NCBI RefSeq assembly: GCF_008801405.1
Contig: NZ_VZPV01000001.1
Coordinates: 2,232,001 to 2,296,000, forward strand
DNA: 64,000 nt
From: Ralstonia insidiosa
GTDB taxonomy: Bacteria > Pseudomonadota > Gammaproteobacteria > Burkholderiales > Burkholderiaceae
Direction: 5' to 3'
The translations under genes were made by a program, and so were the position numbers. This document shows positions 30,948-39,197 of the stretch, piece by piece. Each line of letters opens with the position of its first letter. Position 1 is the stretch's first letter. Under the pieces are notes generated by a model. That model worked only from the letters and a program-made list of their open reading frames with translations, made no database searches and was not told the DNA's origin.

Positions 30948-32302
30948 GCTGGCACCCCTTCGCCTTCCTTCTTCAGCGCATCGCGCATGACTTGCACCCA
31001 GTATTCGTGCTGGCAGACGAACAAGCCTTCGTCTTCACTGCGTTCGCCTGAGATGAGCGGCTTCAGGCCCATCTTGGTGGCGTTCTCGTCGGGGCCGTGC
31101 ACCCACAGCGGCGCGCCGCGTGACAGGTCGTTCCACAGGGCGGTCGTGCCGGCATAGCCGTTCTGGCAGGCGCGGAATTCTTCCAGGTCGTCCGCCGTGC
31201 CCATGCCGGTGACGTTGAAGAAATCCTCGTACTGGCGGATGCGTGTCGCACGGTCGGTTGCGCTCTCGCCTTTCGGCGCGAAGCAGAAGATCGAAACTTC
31301 CGTCTTGTCGACGCTGATCGGCCGCACCACGCGAATCTGCGTGCTGAACTGATCCATCAGGAACACGTTCGGATACACGCACAGGTTGCGGGTCTGGTTG
31401 ACGATGAAGTCTGTCTGCGTCTCGCCCACACGTGCCTTGATCTCCTCACGGTGCGCATAGACGGGCCGCACTTCCGGGTTCATCGTCTGGGTCCACAGCA
31501 GGATGTGGCCGTGCTCGAAGCCATAGACGCCCGCCACCGACTTGCTCCAGCCGTTCGCATCCACCGCCTGGGTGCCGCCTTCCTTGCGCCGGCCCATCGT
31601 TGCGGCGTAGTTCCAGTGCACGGTGCTAACGTGGTAGCCGTCGCAGCCGTTCTCCATCTGCATCTTCCAGTTGCCGTCATAGACATACGTGGAGTTGCCG
31701 CGCAGAACTTCCAGGCCTTCCGGCGCCTGGTCGACGATCTGGTCGATGATCACGCGCGCTTCACCCAGGTAGGTTTCGAGCGGTTGCACGTCCGCATTGA
31801 GGCTGCCGAACAAGAAGCCACGGTAGCTCTCGAACCGCGCGACCTTGCGCAGATCATGCGAGCCGTGCGTGTTGAACTGCACCGGGTACTCGGTGGTCTT
31901 TTCGTCCTTCACCTTAAGCAGCTTGCCGGTGTTGGAGAACGTCCAGCCGTGGAACGGGCACGTGAAGCTGCCCTTGTTGCCATGCTTGCGGCGGCAAAGC
32001 ATGGCGCCCTTGTGCGCACAGGCGTTGATGACTGCGTTCAGCTCACCCGTCTTGTCGCGGGTGATAACAATCGGTTGGCGACCGATCCACGTGGTGTAGT
32101 AGTCGTTGTTGTTCGGAATCTGGCTTTCGTGCGCCAGATACACCCAGTTGTTCTCGAAGATGTGCTTCATCTCCAGTTCGAACAAATCAGGGTGGGTGAA
32201 GATGTCTCGGCGGCAGCGGAAAACGCCCGCCTCTTCGTCATCCACCACCGCGGTTGAGAGCAGGTGATCCAGTTCGTTGACTTTGTCGATCAAGGCGGAC
32301 AT
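30944..32302 (-). CDS. benA: Benzoate 1,2-dioxygenase large subunit
   Basis: The start at 32302 (MSALIDKVNELD) has GGAG seven bases upstream and gives the usual 452 residues. The Rieske centre is CAHKGAMLCRR followed by CPFHGWTF; the mononuclear iron site includes ENGCDGYHVSTVHW. It adds both atoms of O2 to benzoate. It lies 28 bases downstream of catA in the same operon. Confidence 0.95.
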   Translation of the reverse strand: MSALIDKVNELDHLLSTAVVDDEEAGVFRCRRDIFTHPDLFELEMKHIFENNWVYLAHESQIPNNNDYYTTWIGRQPIVITRDKTGELNAVINACAHKGAMLCRRKHGNKGSFTCPFHGWTFSNTGKLLKVKDEKTTEYPVQFNTHGSHDLRKVARFESYRGFLFGSLNADVQPLETYLGEARVIIDQIVDQAPEGLEVLRGNSTYVYDGNWKMQMENGCDGYHVSTVHWNYAATMGRRKEGGTQAVDANGWSKSVAGVYGFEHGHILLWTQTMNPEVRPVYAHREEIKARVGETQTDFIVNQTRNLCVYPNVFLMDQFSTQIRVVRPISVDKTEVSIFCFAPKGESATDRATRIRQYEDFFNVTGMGTADDLEEFRACQNGYAGTTALWNDLSRGAPLWVHGPDENATKMGLKPLISGERSEDEGLFVCQHEYWVQVMRDALKKEGEGVPA

Positions 32303-32330
32303 GGTCGTCTCCACTTAGCGTTCTAAGGTC

Positions 32331-33266
32331 TCAGACCTCGGCCGAAGCGCGCAGGCGGTTCACGCGCTGGTTGTCCTTGCCCTGCACCAGCGGCGTCAGC
32401 ACGACGTTGAATTCGATGTCCTTGTACGCATCGGTCTTCAGGTCGAGCGCGGCGCCGCCGGTTTTCTCGACCACGTGCGGAATCAGCTCTTCGCGGGTGG
32501 CGTAGGCGAAGTCGTCCCAGATCAGCGGATCGCCTTCGATGTTGAATTGCGTCGTCAGCTTGCGGTGCCCATCGCTCGACACGAAGAAGTGCACGTGCGC
32601 CGGGCGATTGCCGTGGCGGGCCAGCCCGTTCAGCAGTTGCTGGGTCGCGCCTTGCGGCGGGCAACCGTAGCCCACGGGCATGAGCGTGCGGAATTCGTAC
32701 TTGCCATCAGCACCGGTGCGGACTGCGCCGCGCAGGTTGAACGGGCTCTGCGCACCGGTCGGGTCGAAGTGCGAGTAGAAACCGTTCGAGTTCGCGTGCC
32801 AGCACTCCACCAGGGCGCCTGCCACCGGCTTGCCATCCTGGCCCGTCACCGTGCCGTGAATGATCAGCGGTCCCGCGGCGGGGTCCGGATCAACGTCGAT
32901 GCGGGACACGCCATCGCGCACCGTCGCGCCCGCCACGTACAGCGGACCTTCGATCGTGCGCGGCGTCCCGCCGTTGAGCCCAAGCGCGGCGTCGGCGGCG
33001 TCCATGCGGATGTCGAGGTATTTCTCCAGGCCCACGCCGGCAGCGAGCAGCGCCGCCTCACCGTCCTGGCCAAGCTTGTTCAGATAGTTGATGCCCGCCC
33101 AGACTTCATCCGGCGTGATGTCGAGATCGTCAATGGCCTTGAACAGATCGGCCAGCAGACGGTGGGTGATCTGCTTCAGGCGGGCGTTGCCCTCCTTGCC
33201 ATCCAGGTTGGTAGCAGCCTTTAGCAGGTCCTGCACGTCTTTCGTTTCGAATACGGTCACGCTCAT
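32331..33266 (-). CDS. catA: Catechol 1,2-dioxygenase
   Basis: The start at 33266 (MSVTVFETKDVQDLL) gives 311 residues, the normal length; the frame extends further but overlaps upstream sequence. This intradiol dioxygenase cleaves catechol to cis,cis-muconate. Iron ligands are visible as Tyr in EGPLYVAGA, Tyr in PVGYGCPPQG and two His in RPAHVHFFVS. It lies between catC and benA. Confidence 0.95.
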   Translation of the reverse strand: MSVTVFETKDVQDLLKAATNLDGKEGNARLKQITHRLLADLFKAIDDLDITPDEVWAGINYLNKLGQDGEAALLAAGVGLEKYLDIRMDAADAALGLNGGTPRTIEGPLYVAGATVRDGVSRIDVDPDPAAGPLIIHGTVTGQDGKPVAGALVECWHANSNGFYSHFDPTGAQSPFNLRGAVRTGADGKYEFRTLMPVGYGCPPQGATQQLLNGLARHGNRPAHVHFFVSSDGHRKLTTQFNIEGDPLIWDDFAYATREELIPHVVEKTGGAALDLKTDAYKDIEFNVVLTPLVQGKDNQRVNRLRASAEV

Positions 33267-33310
33267 GATGGGTGTCTCCACTGGTTTTTTGGGGGCAATG
33301 TCTGGGGTAC

Positions 33311-33601
33311 TCAGGCGTCGTCGCCGCGGACGGACGACGGATGACGGCACAGCGGTGTCACGGCAATCTGCATGTACGGAAACAACGGCAACGCGGTCAG
33401 GATGTCGTGCAGTTCGGCGTTGCTCTGCACGTCGAAGATGCTGACGTTCGCGTACTCGCCGACCAGGCGCCAGATGTGGCGCCACTTGCCGCTGCGCTGC
33501 AGCTCCTGCGAGTAGGCCTTTTCGCGCGTCTTGATCTCGTTGGCGACATCGGCGGGCATGTCAGGCGGCAGGCGGACATCCATGCGGACGTGGAACAGCA
33601 T
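33311..33601 (-). CDS. catC: Muconolactone delta-isomerase
   Basis: The 96-residue protein has the compact muconolactone isomerase pattern: LFHVRMDVRLPPDMP at the start, LQRSGKWRHIWRLVG in the middle and LPLFPYMQIAVTPL near the end. It converts muconolactone to 3-oxoadipate enol-lactone as a decamer. It sits between catB (40 bases upstream) and catA. Confidence 0.94.
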   Translation of the reverse strand: MLFHVRMDVRLPPDMPADVANEIKTREKAYSQELQRSGKWRHIWRLVGEYANVSIFDVQSNAELHDILTALPLFPYMQIAVTPLCRHPSSVRGDDA

Positions 33602-33640
33602 CGTGGTCTCCTTGGTGGGTGGTCTTCGTCTTGGTTGTTG

Positions 33641-34750
33641 TTATTGGCGGCGTAGGCGCGCGAGCTTGTCGCGGTCGATCTGGATGCCCAGGCCGGGGCC
33701 GGTGGGCACCTGCAACATAAAGTCGCGGTACTGCAGCGGCTCGGTCAGCAGTTCTTGCGTGAGCAACAAGGGGCCGAACAACTCGGTGCCGAACTGCAGA
33801 TCGCCGAAGGTAGAAAACACGTGTGCCGAAGCAGCCGTGCCAACCGCGCCTTCGAGCATCGTTCCGCCGTAGAGGCTGATGCCCGCAAGCTGCGCGATGG
33901 CCGCCACCTGCATGGCCGGGACCAGGCCGCCGGACTGCGCAATCTTCACGGCGAACACATCGGCGCCGGCACTGCAGGCGAGTTCGAAGGCATCACGCGG
34001 ACCGTGCAGCGCTTCGTCGGCCATCATCGGCACAGCGAACTGGCGGGCCAGGCGTTCGAGTGCGGCGCGGTTTTCGGCGCGCACCGGTTGTTCGATCAGG
34101 TCGATGCCACCGGCTTGCAGTGCGGCGATGCCGTTGGCGGCGTCGAGTTCGCTCCAGGCCTGGTTGACGTCCACACGCACGCTCACGGCATCACCCAGTG
34201 CGCGCTTGATCGCCAGCACGTGCGCCACGTCGTCCGCCACCGGGCGCAGGCCGATCTTCAGCTTGAAGATGCGGTGGCGGCGCTCGGCCAACATCTTTTC
34301 TGCCTCGGCAATGTCCTTGTTCGTGTCGCCGCTGGCGAGCGTCCAGGCCACCGGCAGCGCGTCACGCAAACGGCCGCCGAGCAGTTCCGACAGTGGCACG
34401 TTCAGCCGGCGCGCCTGTGCATCGAGCAACGCCGTTTCCAGCGCGCACTTGGCAAAGCGGTTGCCCTGGATGGTCTTGCGCACTTTGGCCATGGCGGCGG
34501 CCACGTTCCGCGCATCCATGCCGATCAGCAGCGGCGCGATATGCGTGTCGATGTTGACCTTGATGCTCTCGGGGCTCTCTTCGCCGTAGTTGAGGCCACC
34601 GATGGTGGTGGCCTCGCCCCAGCCTTCGATGCCGTCTTCGCAGCACACGTGCACGAGCACCAGCGTCTGGGTGTGCATGGTGGCGACAGAGAGCTTGTGC
34701 GGACGGATGGTGGGCACATCCACTAGAATGGCCTCGATCGAGCGAATCAT
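33641..34750 (-). CDS. catB: Muconate cycloisomerase
   Basis: The 369-residue enolase-superfamily enzyme lactonises cis,cis-muconate. The lysine pair is in FKLKIGLRP; metal ligands occur in VRVDVNQAW, IDLIEQPV and MADEALHG. It is the first gene of the catBCA-benABCD operon and is divergent from catR across 110 bases. Confidence 0.94.
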   Translation of the reverse strand: MIRSIEAILVDVPTIRPHKLSVATMHTQTLVLVHVCCEDGIEGWGEATTIGGLNYGEESPESIKVNIDTHIAPLLIGMDARNVAAAMAKVRKTIQGNRFAKCALETALLDAQARRLNVPLSELLGGRLRDALPVAWTLASGDTNKDIAEAEKMLAERRHRIFKLKIGLRPVADDVAHVLAIKRALGDAVSVRVDVNQAWSELDAANGIAALQAGGIDLIEQPVRAENRAALERLARQFAVPMMADEALHGPRDAFELACSAGADVFAVKIAQSGGLVPAMQVAAIAQLAGISLYGGTMLEGAVGTAASAHVFSTFGDLQFGTELFGPLLLTQELLTEPLQYRDFMLQVPTGPGLGIQIDRDKLARLRRQ

Positions 34751-34860
34751 GTTTTCCAGGTATCAGAAGAACTGCGTTCAACGTGGAAACCAGATTACGC
34801 AGCGTGTTTTACTGCGTCCAACACCGATTTAGTATCAGCTTCATACCTATAAGGTTGGAT
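34751..34860. promoter_or_regulatory. catB-catR divergent promoter with LysR-type site
   Basis: GTAT-N7-ATAC lies at 34832-34846, overlapping the region just before the catR start. A second GTATCAG is at 34760-34766 near the catB start. The related BenM/CatM proteins of Acinetobacter bind ATAC-N7-GTAT. The dyad here is the inverse order, so it is a candidate, not a proven site. Confidence 0.6.
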
Positions 34861-35772
34861 ATGGAACTGCGCCACCTGCGCTACTTCGTGGCTGTTGCTG
34901 AAGAGCTGAACTTCACGCGCGCGGCCGAGCGCTTGCATATCGCCCAGCCGCCGCTCTCGCGGCAGATTCAGCAGCTCGAAGAGGAAATCGGCGTGCTGCT
35001 GTTCGAGCGCGGCAGCCGCCCGCTCAAGCTGACCGAAGCCGGCCGCTTCTTCCATGCGCACGCGCGCCAATTGCTGGCGCAGACGGCCGAGCTGGCATCC
35101 ATGACGCAGCGCGTGGGGCAGATCGAGCGGCGCATGTCGATCGGCTTCGTCGCTTCAACGCTGTACGGGATGCTGCCGAAGGTGATCCGGCGCTTTCGGG
35201 CGGAGTACCCAATGGTCGATCTGACCATGCACGAGATGACCACCATGGACCAGATCCAGGCGCTCAAGGACGGCCGCATCGACGTGGGCTTCGGCCGTAT
35301 CCGCTATGAAGACCCGAACGTGCGACGCATCCTGCTGCGCGATGAGCGCCTGATCGTTGCCTTGCCTTCAGGGCACGCGTTGCTTGAGGCCAAACCGGCG
35401 GTCTCGCTGCGCGATCTGGTGGGCGAGACGCTCATCATCTACCCCCGTGCGCCGCGCCCGAGCTATGCCGACCAGGTGCTCGCGCTGTTCCACGATCGCG
35501 CCCTGGAGCCGGCCAGGATCTACGAGGCAAGGGAATTGCAAATCGCCTTGGGGCTGGTGGCGGCGGGCGAAGGCGTATCGGTGGTGCCGCGCAGCGTGGC
35601 CGGTCTGCAGCGCGAAGATGTCAGTTATATGGAACTGGACGACCCGCAGCTGGTCTCGCCCATTATCTTCAGCACGCGCCTGCTGGATGAGTCGGAAGAC
35701 ATCCAGGCCATGCTGAACCTGACCTACCGGCTGTACGAAGAGCAGAAAATTCCGCACTACCGGCCAACGTAA
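34861..35772 (+). CDS. catR: LysR-type regulator of the ben/cat operon
   Basis: The start at 34861 (MELRHLRYFVAVAEELNF) gives 303 residues. The N-terminal HTH (TRAAERLHIAQPPLSRQI) and the effector domain match the CatR/CatM/BenM group. It is divergent from catB and is the only regulator near the operon, so it probably activates all seven catabolic genes in response to muconate, and perhaps benzoate. The symbol catR is by position and similarity; benM would be equally fair. Confidence 0.85.
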   Translation: MELRHLRYFVAVAEELNFTRAAERLHIAQPPLSRQIQQLEEEIGVLLFERGSRPLKLTEAGRFFHAHARQLLAQTAELASMTQRVGQIERRMSIGFVASTLYGMLPKVIRRFRAEYPMVDLTMHEMTTMDQIQALKDGRIDVGFGRIRYEDPNVRRILLRDERLIVALPSGHALLEAKPAVSLRDLVGETLIIYPRAPRPSYADQVLALFHDRALEPARIYEARELQIALGLVAAGEGVSVVPRSVAGLQREDVSYMELDDPQLVSPIIFSTRLLDESEDIQAMLNLTYRLYEEQKIPHYRPT

Positions 35773-35892
35773 GCCTTGCAATACGGGCGCGCAAAGTTAC
35801 ACACGCGCAGGCATGTCGGTGGACTGGACACGACGGCCGCATGGGCTAGATTGAAGTGAAGCGCCCGTCTGCCTGCGATTGGAGCGTAGCGA

Positions 35893-38800
35893 GTGAAAAG
35901 AATACGCCGCCCCGTCAAATTGTTGGCCTTGATTGCCGCGCCACTCCTGCTGCTTGCGGCGGCTGCCTGGCTTGTCTCCAGCGAGCTGAAGACCTCCGCG
36001 TGGCAGGCAAGCTACCTCGCCCGTCTCGGCAAGTCGCAAACCTTTCCCGTCAAGCCAGGGCCCAACGCCTCCGCGCGCTACCCGAACTCCGGCCCGTACG
36101 ACGAGCGCCTCGGTTATCACCAGCTCTCTACGTTTCTGGATCGCCTGCACACGCGCGGCTACATCGTCGCCCAGCAGGCCGTGCCGTCAAACGACATGCT
36201 CTCGCTCATGGAGCGCGGCCTGAATGCGCCTTACCGTGAGAAAGACCAGGCCGGCCTGGAACTGCTCGATGACGACGGTCGCCCGATCTACCGCGTGCGC
36301 CACCCCGAGCGTATCTACGACCGCTTTGACGCGGTTCCGCCGCTGCTGGTCAATTCGCTGCTCGGGATCGAGAACCGCACTCTGCTCCAAACCGAATATC
36401 CCAAGCGCAACCCCGCCGTTGAATGGACCCGCCTGGCGCGCGCCGTGTGGGACCGCGCCCTGCGCCTGGCCGATTCGGAGCATGAATCCCCCGGCGGCAG
36501 CACCCTCGCCACGCAGATCGAAAAGTATCGCCACTCGCCTGAAGGCCGCACCGATTCCCCCAGCGAGAAGCTGCGGCAGATGGCTTCCGCCTCAGTACGC
36601 GCCTATCTGAACGGCGAAGACACCACCGCCGCGCGCCACCAACTCGCCGTCACCTACCTGAACACCGTACCGCTGGGCGCGCGCGCCGGCTTTGGCGAAA
36701 TCCAGGGCATTGGCGATGCGCTGTGGGTCTGGTACGGACGCGACTTTGCGGAGGTCAACAAACTGCTGGCGCCAGACTCCACCGCACCGTTGGCCGCCCG
36801 TGCGCTAGCGTACAAGGAGGCGTTGAGCCTGTTGGTCTCGCAGCGGCGCCCGTCGTACTACCAGGAGAATCTCGACGATCTCGAATCGCTGACGAACGCC
36901 TACCTGCGCATCCTGGCCACGGCAGGCGTTATTCCGGCGGATTTGCGTGATTCGGCACTCGCGCAATCGCTCAAGCAGCAGGCCCAGCGCGTGCACCCAC
37001 CCGCCACCCCCATCGAGCGCAAAGGCACCAACGCCGTGCGCGTCAACTTGGCTGGCATGCTGGGCGTGCCGCGCATGTACGCACTCGACCGGCTGGACCT
37101 GACCGCCAGCAGCACGCTCGACGCGCCGCTGCAGCACGAGATCACCACCGAGCTGCGCAAGCTGCAAGACCCGGCACGCGCCAAGGCCGCTGGCCTCATC
37201 GGCGACAAGATGCTCGAACACGGCGACCCGCGCGGCGTGACCTACAGCTTCACGCTTTACGAACGCGCGCCCGGCGGCAACCGCGTGCTGGTGCAGGCCG
37301 ACACCTTCGACCAGCCGTTCGACATCAACGAAGGCGTGAAGCTGGACCTGGGCTCCACCGCCAAGCTGCGCACACTGGTGACGTATCTAGAGATCGTGGC
37401 CGAACTGCACAAGCGCTATGTCGACCAACCCGCCGCCGCGCTGCGCAAGCTCAACATCTCCCCGCAGAACCCGATCGAGCGCTGGGCCGTCGACTACCTC
37501 GTCCACGCGCAGGACCGCTCGCTGAACGCCATGCTGGAAGCATCGATGGAGCGCAAATACTCCGGCAACGCCGGAGAATGGTTTACCACCGGCGGCGGCA
37601 TGCAGAGTTTCGAGAATTTCGAGAAATGGGAAGGCACCCAATTCTTCACGGTGCGCGAGGGGCTCAAGCACTCCGTCAACCTTGTCTTCGTGCGAATCAT
37701 GCGCGACATCTCGCGCTACTTTCAGCACCAGTTGCCCAGCGCCGGCGCAGAAGCACTGGAGGACACGGATTCCCCCCAACGGCAGGTTTACCTGCAACGC
37801 TTTGCCGACCGCGAAGGCAAGCTTTTCATGGGCCGTTTCTATAAGAAGTACCGCGGCAAAACGGCCGAGGAGCAGGAAGACACGCTCGTGCAGAGCACGC
37901 ACGCGACCCCCGTGCGGCTGGCCACGATCTTCCGCAGCATCAACCCGCAAGCCGGGCCGGACAAAATGGCGGCCTTCATCCGCGCGTATCTGCCAGGCGC
38001 CAAGCTGGATGAGGCGACAGTCACCAAGCTCTATAACAACTATGCGATCCAGCGCTTCGACCTGGCCGACCGCGGCTACATCGCACGGCTGCATCCGCTG
38101 GAGCTGTGGCTGGTGGCCTACCTGCGTGAGCATCCGCAGGCAACCTTGGCGCAGGTCAACCAGGACAGCGCAGCCGAGCGGCAGGCTGTCTACAAATGGC
38201 TGCTGCAATCCCACCGCAAGGGCGCGCAGGACAAACGTATCAAGCAGCTGCTGGAAATCGAGGCGTTTCAGTCCATCCACGCGATGTGGAAGCGGCTTGG
38301 GTATCCATTTGAATCGCTGGTGCCGTCATACGGCACAGCCATCGGCGCCTCGGCCGATCGCCCCGCCGCGTTGGCGGAACTGATGGGCATCATCGAAAAC
38401 GACGGCATGCGCCTGCCCAGCGTACGCATCGACCGCCTGCACTTTGCCGCCAACACCCCCTATGAAGTGCTGCTATGCCGAGACCCAAGCGCCGGTGAAC
38501 GCGTGCTGCCACCGGAGATCCCGCGCATCGTCAAAGCCGCGCTGGCCGGCGTGGTGCAAGGTGGCACCGCCAAGCGCATCGACGGCACCTTTGTCGATAC
38601 AGACGGCAAACCCATCACCGTGGGCGGCAAAACCGGCACCGGCGACAACCGCTTCAAGACCTTCAGCCGCGGCGGCGGGCTGATTTCCGAGCGCGTCGTC
38701 AGCCGCTCAGGCGCCTTCGTCTTCTATCTTGGGGATCGCTACTTCGGCACCGTCGTGGCCTACGTGGCCGGCGCAGATGCCGCCAAGTACAAGTTCACCA

Positions 38801-38931
38801 GCGCACTGACGGTGCAAGTGCTCAAGGTGCTAGCCCCCACCCTGATGGGCTACCTGGATCTGGCCGACGCAGCCCCCGCGTTCAACTGCAAGGTGCCGCA
38901 AGCCACCGCACAAGAGCAAAAACTGGATTGA
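35893..38931 (+). CDS. Atypical class A penicillin-binding protein
   Basis: The start is GTG at 35893 with GGAG eight bases before. The 1012-residue protein has an N-terminal membrane anchor (LLALIAAPLLLLAAAAWLV), a glycosyltransferase-51-like region and a transpeptidase domain. GT51 motifs are altered: IENRTLLQTEYPKRNP replaces the usual EDRxFxxHxG, and GGSTLATQIEKY replaces GGSTITQQ. The transpeptidase motifs are standard: STAK (catalytic Ser), SVN and KTGTG. It probably makes or modifies periplasmic peptidoglycan. It is larger than usual and carries an extra helical insert around 600-800. Confidence 0.85.
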   Translation: MKRIRRPVKLLALIAAPLLLLAAAAWLVSSELKTSAWQASYLARLGKSQTFPVKPGPNASARYPNSGPYDERLGYHQLSTFLDRLHTRGYIVAQQAVPSNDMLSLMERGLNAPYREKDQAGLELLDDDGRPIYRVRHPERIYDRFDAVPPLLVNSLLGIENRTLLQTEYPKRNPAVEWTRLARAVWDRALRLADSEHESPGGSTLATQIEKYRHSPEGRTDSPSEKLRQMASASVRAYLNGEDTTAARHQLAVTYLNTVPLGARAGFGEIQGIGDALWVWYGRDFAEVNKLLAPDSTAPLAARALAYKEALSLLVSQRRPSYYQENLDDLESLTNAYLRILATAGVIPADLRDSALAQSLKQQAQRVHPPATPIERKGTNAVRVNLAGMLGVPRMYALDRLDLTASSTLDAPLQHEITTELRKLQDPARAKAAGLIGDKMLEHGDPRGVTYSFTLYERAPGGNRVLVQADTFDQPFDINEGVKLDLGSTAKLRTLVTYLEIVAELHKRYVDQPAAALRKLNISPQNPIERWAVDYLVHAQDRSLNAMLEASMERKYSGNAGEWFTTGGGMQSFENFEKWEGTQFFTVREGLKHSVNLVFVRIMRDISRYFQHQLPSAGAEALEDTDSPQRQVYLQRFADREGKLFMGRFYKKYRGKTAEEQEDTLVQSTHATPVRLATIFRSINPQAGPDKMAAFIRAYLPGAKLDEATVTKLYNNYAIQRFDLADRGYIARLHPLELWLVAYLREHPQATLAQVNQDSAAERQAVYKWLLQSHRKGAQDKRIKQLLEIEAFQSIHAMWKRLGYPFESLVPSYGTAIGASADRPAALAELMGIIENDGMRLPSVRIDRLHFAANTPYEVLLCRDPSAGERVLPPEIPRIVKAALAGVVQGGTAKRIDGTFVDTDGKPITVGGKTGTGDNRFKTFSRGGGLISERVVSRSGAFVFYLGDRYFGTVVAYVAGADAAKYKFTSALTVQVLKVLAPTLMGYLDLADAAPAFNCKVPQATAQEQKLD

Positions 38932-38998
38932 TCTCCACCAGCCAAGCACACCCAGCGTCAGCGCATGCCCCCAGACGGTGTGGCCGTACCCTGCCCTA

Positions 38999-39160
38999 GA
39001 TGGCGCCTTGAATTTCTGTAAGCGGGCGGAAAAAAGGCGGGGAACTGTCTGAGCGAAGCGAGTTTTCCCCGTCTCCGCCCGGTTACAGAAATTCAAGGGG
39101 AAGTCGCCATCTCGGGCGCGCCTCTCTTTGCTTACTTTCTCTGGCAAGACAGAGAAAGTG
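38999..39160. repeat. Long inverted repeat plus hairpin, dispersed-repeat type
   Basis: Two arms of over 30 bases (38999-39030 and 39074-39111) are near-perfect inverse copies sharing GATGGCG, CTTGAATTTCTGTAA and GGGCGGA. The centre continues as GGGGAA/TTCCCC. A second hairpin follows: ACTTTCTCTG (39134-39143) / CAGAGAAAGT (39150-39159). Such palindromic units with an ACTTTCT hairpin occur repeatedly in Ralstonia and related genomes (general knowledge). It lies between the ends of two convergent genes. Confidence 0.75.
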
Positions 39161-39197
39161 AGTCAGCCCCGGCAGGGGATGAAACAGGGGTGCACCA

